DNA of 64,000 bases from Micrasema longulum (lineage: Eukaryota > Arthropoda > Insecta > Trichoptera > Brachycentridae), in assembly GCA_022494885.1 (NCBI GenBank), contig JAGVSM010000901.1:44018-108017 (forward strand), written 5' to 3'. Each line of letters begins with the position of its first letter. Within the stretch, counting starts at the first letter, position 1. A program made the position numbers and the translations under genes. Under the pieces are notes generated by a model. The model was not told where the DNA came from and searched no databases. It was given only the letters and a program-made list of their open reading frames with translations. This document shows, one piece after another, positions 1 through 11,600 of this stretch.

Positions 1-543
1 GAGCGAGGTCGACAGCCGTATACATCAAGCTAGACTTGCATTTAATAAAAGGTCAAAAATAATTCAATCAAATAATATAGACCTGAAACTAAGAATACTC
101 CTAATCAAGACCTATGTATGGAGTATCTTGATGTATGGCTGCGAGACATGGTGCCTATCCGAAAGAGATAAACGGAGACTAGAGGCTTTTGAGATGTAGT
201 CCTATAGAAGACTACTAGGAATTTCCTGGAGAGATCACATTACAAATGAGGAGGTTCTCCAAAGAATCGAAGGTGGAAGGCACCTGCTCAGGACCTTGTC
301 CGAAAGGCGAGCGAGATGGATCGGCCATGTAACACGTCAAGAAGGCCTCCTGCATGTCATATTAGAGGGGATGACCGAGGGGACAAATTCTAGGGGACGC
401 CCACGCCGAGAGTACCTGGAGGACCTATTACCTCATCATATGCTGACTTTAAAAGAGCCGCACAAGACAGGGAGGAATGGAGGAGAAGAATGAATGTAAT
501 TGCTGCCAGCCAATCCCAGGATTGAGACCAGAGAAGAAGAAAA
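1..543 (+). pseudogene. RTE-like reverse transcriptase C-terminal remnant
   Basis: The reading frame from the window edge encodes the thumb and tail of a non-LTR reverse transcriptase: LMYGCETWCLSERDKRRLEA, then YRRLLGISWRDHITNEEVLQ, and RARWIGHVTRQ with a GRPRREYLEDL tail to a stop after 490. These are typical of RTE-type and related endonuclease-reverse transcriptase elements. An in-frame TAG at 197-199 breaks it. The 3' tail (gaccagagaagaagaaa) ends near 543. The 5' part is cut by the window edge. Confidence 0.75.
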
Positions 544-2229
544 CTGTCTGAACATTTTGTTATTTCTCTCTGTATATTTGTATATTCTAACATATAAAAA
601 AAAAGTATATTGTTAAGTGTCCTCTGCACGGGTAACCCCAGTGAGGTCACATTATTTTTATTATTATTGTTTATATGTGAAAAAAAAAGAAAGTTCGAGA
701 TTAGCGAAAATTGACTAGACTGCTTTCGTTCCATACTTTTATTTGATATTTTTATATATTGATATTTTTATGTTTTTTCATTATTTGTTTTTGTATTATT
801 TAATTGAGTACTCACTGTTATTTGGCAAAATATTTATTACCCTGATTTCTTACTATAGTATAGAGTGAGTTTTTTAAAACCATATCTCAATTATCATTTC
901 TATAATGTTTTTGTTTTATTTTCTACTGATTTTAATTATACTATTATTTCCTTTTTTAAATATTTTATTTATTTGATTATGTATGTAACTAAATTTTCAT
1001 AATTTATATCTGATTATTTTTTAACCCTGTCTTCTTTGGAATTTTATTATTTATACTTAGTTTTCTGGATTATTATTCTATTGAATCACATGTTATTAAA
1101 ATTTAATTAATTTTAATATTTATTTTTTATTGTTTCTTATTATGGCTTAATACGGGCACAGCCAAAAAACCCTTAATAAATTCGTAAATATGTAAACGAG
1201 TGTTATTTTGAATGAATAAATATATGAAATTCAAATAAAACCGCATTATAAAATATTCTTCTTTTGTATTTATAAAATCTGAAATATTTTTATTTGCTTT
1301 TTTAACGAAGCCTATTTAATGCCATCTATGAAGACAACAATTTTTTTAAGATTTACAGTTATTGACTTGTGCCAGAAACCCAACGATATTACCTTCTCTT
1401 AAATGTTCTCCATCTCTGTTGTAATATGTTAATAAATCTGGTTTATTATGTTTTTGAGTCTAGGTAGTTTTATTTAGGAAAGTGAAAAATTCTAATAAAT
1501 GTTTATTGTTACATTCGTCTTTTTGAAACGGCAGAGCGTGGCGTACTTTTGAAGATTCTGTGGAAAAGTATTTTCATAGCATATTTAATTATTTTTGTTT
1601 AATGAACCAAACAGCCGAAATAATGGCAAAACTTTACTTGTAAGAATACAATTTATTATTCCGTGTGTTCTGAAACATCACAAGACGATTAACTTTGAGA
1701 TATGGTAGGTAATATTCTCTGAAGTACTCGTAAATAATTTGTGTATTATATTATATTATTTATTTTTTTATTAAAAACTTCAAGCACAAGTAAGTACTTT
1801 TGCGAACTAATTGCTAAAAGAGATTGCTTCCAGCCAATCAAAAAATAGGCTGGTCAAAAGAAGAGTTGGTTAAAAATTTGAACTAAAAAACGAAAATATA
1901 CATCAAAAGATTACACACACGAAAAAAAACCTAATTGATTAAAAATGACAGTTGTTTTTTCATGGGGAGATAGGGCTTGCACATATTAACTTTTAATAAG
2001 TACATTATGTTATGTATATCAAATGATGAAGAATATGGAATCAAATAATGTGATAAGAAGAAGAGAGAAAGAGGAATCAAGGAAAGAAAAGGAATAAAAA
2101 ATTATTATTTAAAAAAATAATAAAACACAGGGAATGGTTGGCAAGCTATACACTCTTCGAATAACATGTTATGTAAATGGCAGAAATGCCGTATATAAAT
2201 AAAATAATAAAATATTTGAAAAAACCAAC
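544..2229. other. AT-rich non-coding stretch
   Basis: No gene is visible. At 1141-1190 there is a reverse copy of a short repeat also seen at 6890-6925 and 49612-49640 (gctttttaggctgtgc). At 1325-1435 there is a small fragment of family A (ttctcttaaatgttctccat). The rest is simple AT-rich sequence. Confidence 0.5.
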
Positions 2230-2540
2230 CCGCAAGTATTAATATGTATCTTTCTTTTGAGCAATCAAGTATGCATTGGTCAAACAGGGCGCACAGCAAA
2301 GAAAACAATTGATGAACAAAAAAGAGCGTGTAAAATAGGGCACCCGGAAAAATCTGCAATTGCAACACTTTATACACAGCACATCTTTTCGTCTTCGAAT
2401 ACAAGATTTTGCATAAACCTAGAAATTACCGTGCAAGAATAATAAAATAAGCAGTTGAAATACACAAAACACCCAAATAACGTAAACAAAGACGACACGG
2501 AATGTGCTTGCTGGCGACTGCAAAATTAGTTTTCAATTAA
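2230..2540 (+). pseudogene. Penelope-like element GIY-YIG endonuclease remnant
   Basis: The plus-strand frame contains CIGQTGRTAKKTIDEQKRA followed by IGHPEKSAIATL, the core of the GIY-YIG endonuclease domain at the C-terminus of Penelope-like retroelements. After a frame change it continues as a degenerate version of the usual C-terminal tail (AVEIHKTPK). Both ends are truncated and frames are broken, so it is a fossil. No hammerhead motif was seen just downstream. Confidence 0.6.
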
Positions 2541-2664
2541 AAAAAGTGAATGAGACGTCGAGAAAAGAAGAGAGTGTTTAAAAAAAAGAGAGGTAATGTT
2601 TTTTCAAACGCAATTTGAATAGAGTTGTTGTACACGTAGATGCTCTAGAAAAAAAGGAGGAATA

Positions 2665-3032
2665 ATGAATGTGAAAAAGAGTGTTTGCAGCGTCATAGCT
2701 AGGGCACCCCTGGAAAGATTTGAATTTCACGCCCCCCAATTATTTTCTAGGAAGAGAAAGAGAAAAGAAGGCTGCGGGTCTGCAAAGTGCGCCTCCCTGA
2801 GGATTGAGCTCCTAACAGCCGCCCGCCTGGCCAGCCCCTATCTACGACGCTGGTGCTTCGAGAATGAGAACATAAAGGTAAGCCATGATCTGATAAGCGT
2901 TGAAGTTTATCGGGAAGGTATAGTGGATAATTTAGAAGTTATTCGGGATTACGTAGCACAACTTAGAATGGTGGGTAGGTACTGTCGTCGTAAAATCGGT
3001 TACAAAATTCAAAATAAATATTTTGTCTTCTA
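2665..3032 (+). other. Orphan GC-rich open frame, unrecognised
   Basis: An open frame starts with ATG at 2665 and runs to 3063, but its last ten codons lie inside the MITE at 3033-3612, so it is not a conserved gene as it stands. The GC-rich part at 2690-2880 encodes a basic stretch (RKRKRKEGCGSAKC) and ends at a possible splice donor (aag/gtaagc at 2878). I recognise no family. It could be a chance ORF, an old exon or repeat-derived. Confidence 0.2.
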
Positions 3033-3612
3033 TAGTAGGGCCAATTTAATAGGTTACATTTGACATTTGTCGGTTTTAGCTTCATAGTGAGGTGACCTGC
3101 TTAAAAACATCGATTAAAGTGAATGAATCGATTCGGAATTCAAACATAATATATGTGAATTGAATTCAGTTACTATGAAAAAGTACTTATAGGTACTGTA
3201 ATTTTATTTAAAAATCATAAGTCAAATCCCTGTCCCATTATTATTTTCTATCGTAAATTTAAGGAACAAAATAAGATAAGTACATAATTTAACAAAATTG
3301 TAAACATTCGATTTTTCTGGGTAACATCCCTAGTGTTTAAAAAGAAAAAGGGTTCACCGATGCAACATTGTAACGACGTTTAGAACAGAAAAAGTTTATT
3401 GTGTTTAGAATGGTTTATTAGTGAAAATAAATCGTAAAATTACCTTCTTTTGTCATTATAACAATAAATATGCAATCGTAATTGAACGAAGTGAAGCAAT
3501 TGTGGAGTTCTAAATTCGAAAAAATAAATAATATTTTATACCCGCCCTTACAAGGTTATGTTGTTGAATGTTGATGAAGTGCCAAATGTGACTTATTAAA
3601 TTGGCCCTACTG
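3033..3612. mobile_element. mariner-like MITE, TA target duplication
   Basis: Terminal inverted repeats of about 32 bp: the left end reads TAGTAGGGCCAATTTAATAG and the right end, read inward, CAGTAGGGCCAATTTAATAA, both continuing into a similar CATTTG stretch. TA dinucleotides flank both ends (3031-3032 and 3613-3614). The 580-bp interior has no transposase. TA duplication suggests a Tc1/mariner/pogo-type mobiliser. Confidence 0.75.
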
Positions 3613-4191
3613 TAGGTGCCTACTAAGATACAAAGAAGAGAACGCCTACGCCTTGTTTAAAATAGGGATACAAATCAAAAATCAAACAAACTTTTTATAT
3701 CCAAATTAAATTTATTATAATTTCGTGTTTAATTTTAAAACATTATTTTGAATTGTTTAAATATTTTTTTAACCTTTGTGACACTTTTCATTTTGTTTTA
3801 TTATAAGTTGCTCAATTCTTGCGTATTTTAATTTTATTTTAATAATGAAATGTGTTTTCCAATTTCGATGAACTAAGGTAATAATTATTACAAGAACGGA
3901 TAATTATTTTTTCGGAAAAAATGCAGTGGATTCATGAAAAAGATTATGAAAAATTATTAATTGCAATGCCGTGTCGTTTGCACTCTTACGGCGTTTAACA
4001 TTGACGTTTGATGTCCATCAATATGCAATGCGATCCGAATTGTTGGAAAAAGTGCAAACTTGGTGGGCCGTGAAAACTCTTTAGAAATTTATTCGATCTA
4101 TTTATTTATTGCATATCCGCTTAGTAACAGTACCAAATTATAAATAAAAGCGTTTTCCAATCAACTTTTTATGTGTGTATTTGTGATTTGC

Positions 4192-5192
4192 AATAGGGAA
4201 ATATCACATACTTCGAATACCGATAAAATATGTGAAATAGATATAAAAAAATTAATTGTATTTACAAAACGATCTGTATATTGTGGAGAAATGTTTTCAT
4301 GTATAACCTTTAAAATAAAATTGTAAAATATGTGTTTCTACAAAAACGCGACATGTTGAATTATTTGGCTTTGACATTGAGGAAGTTCAGTGGTTTTTTT
4401 TATTTTAAATATATGTTAATAGAATATTAAACTTATACCCGTATGCAGAGACAAACCTTAAGACGAGGAGAGTACATTCTATTGTCTTCACCTTCGGGTT
4501 ATTCTCTCGTATGCAGAGACAAACTTTAAGGTGAGGAAAGCACATTCTATTGTCTTCACCTTCGGGTTATTCTCTGCATTTGAAATTAGAATGTACTTTC
4601 CTCACCTTAAGTTTTGTCTCTGCATACGGGTATTGGCCATTTTTTTTTTGTATCAGCGCTATGATTTTTAAAGTTTTGTATTTCTAAAATAACTTCGCGT
4701 GTGACGTCAGAGGTTCTTTTCCGCTGATTCTCGATCAGTTCTACACATTGGTCCGTTGAGAGAAAGCAAACCGGAAATATACCACAACTCTCTTATCATT
4801 GGTTGATTCATATAAACCTGTGACGTCGTTCAAAGTATTTCGTTTTTATTAAAATATTTTGTATTTTTTTCGTACATTTTCAAGAAATTTTGGCGTCAAA
4901 TTTAATGCTCCAATTTTACCGCGCGTAACAAAACATTTATTGTATCCAATTTCCCGTAGGACTGAAGTTACTCATTGTCACGTCAATATTCGTGAAGATG
5001 TTCTATTTAAATTTAAACGGTCACAAACAAAGTTTGAAATTTGACCGAATCGTGACGTATTAGGGGCGTGGACAATACAAATCAAAAAATACTTTTTATG
5101 CCACTAATCAGTAGAAAAACATTTTTTTTTATTCGACGGTATTTCATAGGCCCACATTAATTTATAATTGTAAAAAGTGATATTTCCCTATT
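4192..5192. mobile_element. Non-autonomous DNA element, about 1 kb, family with several copies
   Basis: Bounded by an exact 16-bp inverted repeat (AATAGGGAAATATCAC at 4192-4207 and its complement at 5177-5192). The interior (ctatgatttttaaagttttg, tgacgtcag, ccaatttcccgtag) recurs at 16390-16830 in reverse, at 17350-17500 and at 31865-32110. A 193-bp MITE is nested at 4438-4630. No transposase is visible. The superfamily is unknown. Confidence 0.6.
4438..4630. mobile_element. TA-flanked MITE with internal 68-bp direct repeat
   Basis: Ends are CCCGTATGCAGAGACAAA and its complement, with TA on both sides (4436-4437, 4631-4632). Inside are two direct copies of a 68-bp unit (4440-4507 and 4508-4575), so the left arm is duplicated. 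The related copy at 16390-16830 lacks the insert and shows the empty site, which supports a true insertion. Confidence 0.8.
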
Positions 5193-5529
5193 TCGTCTAA
5201 ATAAAATAAAATTCATAAATTAAATAAAGCTTTTCACACAAGTAGTTATTTGAAGTGAATTCATTAAATTTGTTTTGTTTGATATTAATTAATAATAACT
5301 TTAAGTGCAATAAGCCTAGGTGTGTAAGTTTATTTTGAGCCTTGATATTTTATTTAAAAAGAACGCCATTGATTCGAAATCGGTTGGCATAACTATTAAT
5401 TAGGTTATTGTTGTTTGAACCGGGCTCTGGTATGTGGCAGTGTTTTGGACTCGAAGAACAGTATCATTTGCCACTGGACCTAAACCCGATCGAAAAAAAT
5501 ATTTGTATTAAGTGGGGTACTATGAATTT

Positions 5530-5619
5530 TTAACTATCGGTGGTATTATGGAGGTCTTTGATCAGAGAAATCTTGAACTGGAGTAGTACGATGAGGTAAA
5601 TCGCTATTGTTGTCACCGC
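5530..5619 (-). CDS. Gr: Gr last exon (TM7 and stop)
   Basis: Terminal exon of 90 nt. After a pyrimidine-rich tract and TTCCAG it reads AVTTIAIYLIVLLQFKISL and ends IKDLHNTTDS before the stop codon at 5530-5532. This contains TM7 and the receptor-family signature resembling TYhhhhhQF. It lies 17.7 kb from the previous exon. The 3' UTR should lie below 5530; no polyadenylation signal was assigned with confidence. Confidence 0.9.
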   Translation of the reverse strand, partial: AVTTIAIYLIVLLQFKISLIKDLHNTTDS

Positions 5620-8600
5620 CTGGAAAAAATAAAATAAATGAGAATATTTTAAAGAAGACAATATGGAAGTTTTGGTGTTTTCAACATTCTGTATATGATT
5701 AAACATCCACATTTCCTGCGTTCGATTCCTGACTGGGTCGACATGAAATGTTTGTTTATGAGGTGGTTTTACATTGCAATATTTTGCTGTCTCTGGACTG
5801 GGACCTGAAGCGAAAGACAGATCACTTTACCTTCCTGAAACAGGTGATCGAGATTTGTTACATTCACTTAAGTAATGCAATGTAATATTCACTATCAGGA
5901 GAGAGTTTGATGATAATGAAAATGACTCCAATAAATTTAGTTTGATAGAATAATCGGTTTCATCATTTTTGCGACATCGTCAAAATACCCCGTCCAACAC
6001 AGATTTAAATCCCATAGCCTCAAAAATCATATCAGTCTCAAGATGTCACGAGAGCGATAAAACCTAGCTCAATCACAAACAACTATCGACGCGTTTAAAA
6101 TCATTTGAGCGTTTGAGCGGTCACGATGAACAATAATGAACGTGCTTAAGTTATCGCAGTCATAAGTCAACGCGTGTGTAATCTCTAAGTCAACGCTCGT
6201 GTCGGTTAGTTTTTTGTTTATATAAAAAATAATACAATATATTGCCTTTAAAAATAGTGAGGAGTATCCAATAAATAAACAGTTTACGGATGTTCTACTC
6301 GCGAATACGATAAAAAACCATGGTGAGAAATTGTTATCGCGTCGCTTATTACCACGTCGATAGTTATTTATGATTGAGCTACTGTGATTGGTCTATCAAA
6401 CTAAGTGGATTAATGTTACAACCTGTTATTTTTTGAAATTTTTATTTTACATACGGTTATGATAATTGCGTGATTTCAGTGCGTGGAATAATTATTTAGG
6501 ATAAGTTAATTGTGTCGGTCAAAAAAAGTATTTACGTCGTTTTCTTTGAGCGATCAATTTTTTTTCTAGTAAGCTATGTACATATTATTAATAAACAGTT
6601 TGTATCTTAGAGTACATGTATAGTAGAATAAATATTTTATACAATACAGTCGCCCATGCGGACAAAAACCAGTCTATGATTATCAACCACGAAGTTATCT
6701 ACAGTTTACAGCAATTCAACGAGCCGTAGGTACTTAAGTCGAGAATAGCCAGCGCAAACCGAAACTGTCCATTGCAGTTTTGATGTTAAACTAAAACCAA
6801 ACCAAACCGAAAATTTGGAACGCTTTTGTTATATGCAATAGAGCTTTTCTAGCGAATTATGACTCTGAGGTTTACATAATATATTTCCGAACTTATTATG
6901 GCTTTTTAGGCTGTGCTCGTGCTAAGGAAGAGGCCGATGTCTTGCAGGGCATTCGCTAGCAGAGCGCGGGTTTAAAATGTGCAACTTGGATATAAGCTTA
7001 GACTATACTCTGCGTAATTTATAAGTGTGAAAGCACTACAATTAGTTATATGAATCATAAACGTATAAACCTATAAACTTTTTATAATTAACTTACGGGG
7101 GAAAATTCAGTAAATTAAAATATGTAATTACATATTATAGAATAATAATATTTAAATTCACAATCGAAAAAAATAACATAAAATACTTCAAAATGAAAGA
7201 GTATGAATTTAATTTCCTCTCACTTCTGTTCAATGTACTTCATAGTCCTAACGCTCCTATATACCTGCGTGAAAAATTTCAACGCTTATCAGTTCATGGT
7301 TTACCTCTTCGTTCTAATTCTCAAGGCGCTCTCTTAATACCCATCCACAATTCCTCTTTCTTCTTTAATTTATATAGTGTCCATGCGGCTCGACTGTGGA
7401 ATCATCTACCATCAAAGATGTTACTACATTATCTCTGTTTAAATCACGTCTGAAGAAACATCTCTTTTCATTTCCAAAATCTCTTTTCCCTACCTTTTTC
7501 CCCTTTTTTCCCTTTTCCCATTGAGTAATAGTTTCGATTTAAGGTAATTTATAAACAAATACGTTTATTTATATTTTTTATATATCTTGAGCTTTTTAAT
7601 ATTAATTTGTAACTTGAATTATAAAAATAAAACTTTTATTTTATTGGTTGGTTGGAAGAAATAGCCATTTGGCAATAAGCCCGCCAATGTACAAATAAAA
7701 TCACGTACAAAAGTTAAATAAATATAAAAAAATTAATGAATAATTTATATTACAAACATAATTCAATTTACCTACTAAAAAATAAAAGCATTAGATTAAA
7801 ATGAATACAAAATCAATCAAATTAATTCGTAATTGTAATAATAATTAAGAGAATATGATGTATAATGTATAATTCAAAGTTATCAATAAAGTAACGAAAA
7901 ACAAGGTATACGATACGAAACTTAATATAAAAGTATATAAATAGGAAATAAAGAAAATGTATATTTAACATTATAAAAATTATTTGGCGTTCCTTTAGTA
8001 ACAACACCGCGTACATCTTTATTGTTATTATTACTGGTAGATTTTTTAAAAAAGCTGGAATAAATTACATCTAAAAATGTATTAAAATCAAATGTTTATC
8101 CATAAACTGTCGCCTATTAAGAACTTTTAAATCCAATTTCCCTTCAATTCACTAAAATAAGCTGTTTTTATTGCCGTCCTGTAAAAATAACAATGATCTA
8201 CGCAGTATTGTTACTTAAAGGACGACAAATCGTCATTAATAAATACAAAAAGTGAAAAAAAAAGTATTTATAATTTTTAAGGTATTGAAAGGTTTTTCGG
8301 CAAAAGATTAAAAGAGAAGTTAATAAAATACATTTAAAGATTTAAAATTGAGTTACGTTAATTCATATAACTGCCAGTAGAAATCGTAAAAAATATTTAT
8401 TGCGTGACTGATTTTCTCAAAACATTACTCGAATAACTTAACTGACCCAGGTATTCAAATTTTAATGCAATAACAAGTCCAAAATATATTCCATAGAAGG
8501 CTCCGGAGATGTAATTAACGACAGAAAAATTGGAGAAGTTATTACGCCTTAATAAGGCACGCACTTTCTAAATAAAGTTATAAAACAGCCTTCAAGATTT

Positions 8601-11600
8601 TGCTAATGGCTTTTCCAGTGGATAATGTAATCCGAACCTTACACAAGATGCTTAAAAGTGTGAAACGCTGTATAAATTGGAGAGCAAATCAGCCTGTATT
8701 TCAACAAAATGATGTTAGTTATATTTTTCCGATGGAAATTATTTATTTTGCTATTCCAAAGTTAAAGTCAGACGTAACTTAAAAATTAAACACTCGTATC
8801 CATTCCTCTGTTGTGCCTTAAAAAATTGTACCGGGGGTTATAAACGTTTTTTTTATTTTCATTTATTTTAGCTTTTTGTGTATATTTCGGCTCTACTCGT
8901 GTCAAGCAAAAAATTATACATATTTATTTTTATTTTTCATAATTAAAATGACATTAAGAATTCAATCGTAACGTTATATAATTTTTAAAAGTTAGGTAGG
9001 GTCAAAGCACCAGTGAATGACCACCCCCCAGTAAATGACCATTGGTTGATAAAACACAATATAATAAGAATTGTTGTCCAGTCAAAAAACTTTTAACACT
9101 AGAAACTATGACAAAAGCAGTAGGCGGACACATCTTTTGGTAAGAAACAAATCTATCAGTTTTGAACTGTGAGTTATCAAAAGGTGCGTCTTCCCGTTAT
9201 TGTTTTGAGATTGATAGTGTTTTTATAAGGAAAGGTGTGGTAAGTGTTTTATTTGATGCTATTTCTTATACAATTCTTTGAGTATATCCTATCCAAATTC
9301 CAATGTGTTAGGGTGTTTTATAATGTTATGATGTAACTAAATTTGAGTTTTTTTTTTTTTTTACTGAGGTAGTAATGGTCATTCACTTGTAATTCTGCAA
9401 TTTTTTTAGAGTTATAATTATTATAATTGTAATACTCGTATTTCAATAAAAAAGTAAAAGTACTTAGATAAATGAACGTGTTTTTTATTGTTTTCTTTTA
9501 TTTTGTACGCTTAAATAATGAAACTAATACCTTTAATGTGGATTTCACTACAGGCTGAACCTTAAACGGTCATTCGTTGGTGCTTTGACCCTATATTAAA
9601 TGTATGAAAGTATAAAAATAAACCAGAAAAATTCAATATGATATTTTTTTCTATTTTACTTAAGATGTAAACGCCTTAGAGGCGGTTTAAAAAAATACAA
9701 ATACACGCATAATTATTTTAATGCAAAAGCATTAAAACACAAACAAAACATAAAAATTAATAAAAGAAAATAAATATATATACAAATTAAAAAAAAAAAC
9801 ATAATTAATCAGTATCCTGTAAATTAAAACTTTCATCTTACAAAAAATATTAATAAATACAAAATAAACAAAAATTTTGTGAATTTTTTTGTGGACAAAC
9901 TAATTAAATGAACTGGTTTTAACTAGATGTTGCCTGGTAGGTGAAATAATTCAGCCAAATGAATTTCGCCCACACTAAAAGTTTTCAAATATTTTACTTC
10001 ACAAAAGTCAACATTAGGGAGACAACCCACTTCCAGCCGCAACTGTTATTTTATCCTGGGGGACTCTGCCAGCCAAGCTATTTTAACGTATTAACTTTCT
10101 ATGTACATTTTTTTTGACAAGTGATTTTAATAAAATAAATAAGGGCAGAAAGAGCGTGAGATGTATAAATATACACCATTTTTCTACATTTCCCTAGTCA
10201 ATGCTTCCGTCCTATTTTTTATTTGTAAATAAACTTTATTAAAAAACTTTTTTTTAAAATACTAAACTCGTCTGGGTCTAAATATTAATGCAAAAAAGAC
10301 TTAGATTATGTGCAACAAATCCTGTCCTGACCCTGATTAGCCTCTCTATAATAATGGACATAGGATTGAGAAAGTTGACAGCTTTAAATACTTGGGAGTT
10401 CACATACCTAAGGATGTCTGGAGCAACTTTTAACTTGATGCGTGTTGTCTGGAACTCTAGTCTATACTCGGTCAAAACGAAATGCCGATTATTCAACTCT
10501 TGTATAATGCCAGTACTCCTATATGGGTGCGAATCTTGGCACCTTACCAAAGCTCAAAACACCAAACTTCTGAGTTTTGAGAGTAAGTGCTTGAGAAGAA
10601 TATTACGTATAAGCTGGTTCGATTTTATAACTAACATTGAAGTCCAAGAACGGACGCAGCAGCCTCCTATAACGAGCGTCTTGAGGATGCGGTGGACTTG
10701 GCTTGGACACGTGCTGCGCATGTCTCAGGAGAACCAACTAAACCCAAGTTGCCTCTTCTTTAAACCTGCGGGCTCACGCCGTTCTGGAAGGCCGTCGATG
10801 ATAATCTTTCGACTTTATTCGGCGAAATTGAGGGGCGCTGGATTGACGTGGGAAGAGGCAAAAATGCTGGCTGGCGATAAGATTTCCTGAAGGCAACTGG
10901 TGATGTCCACATGCTCTTCTTAGAGCGGATGTGGAAAAGAAGAAAGAAGGAATATTTACAAAGTCAACAGATGGAAGAATTGAGGAAATGTTGATATTAA
11001 AACAAAAGCAGAATGGTGAGGTCACAAGCCTTGTAAACACCGAGACTTCCCGCTTCCTTCTTTAAAATGATCTCCATATCTGAAAACAGTACGTATATTG
11101 GACAAAAACAATGAATAAACATAACATACAATGTGCACATTGAACTTAAAAGAAATAATCTATTCGCTACAGGTATTTTTGTCTTATCTTAAACAGTGAT
11201 CATGGATAGTGGCGTTTTTGCTTTCAATTCCCTTAATTTAATATTCGGCCTCCTGGTCTGTTGTGATGCAAAAAAAAGAAATCAACCAACAATAAAAATA
11301 TTGAATCTGTAGTCAAGTAGTGACACTCGCTACTTAATATATGTCACTATTATGCCAGTCATGTGATGTGGGAGTGGGCGGAGTCACTTGGAACGTGGCG
11401 ACCGGCGGGAAGCCGAAGGTAAATCACTTGGACGGCACTCAGGATCAGTGCTCCTGGACGTATTTCTTTACAATAAACTTAATCTCTTTAATCACCATAT
11501 TTTCTTTGTCTACTATCAAGTTATTACAAAATCAAATAAAGATGTTTTTACTGGAGTATTTCAATTTTTTTTAAATTCACTGTTTTTGAAATTTATTTTC

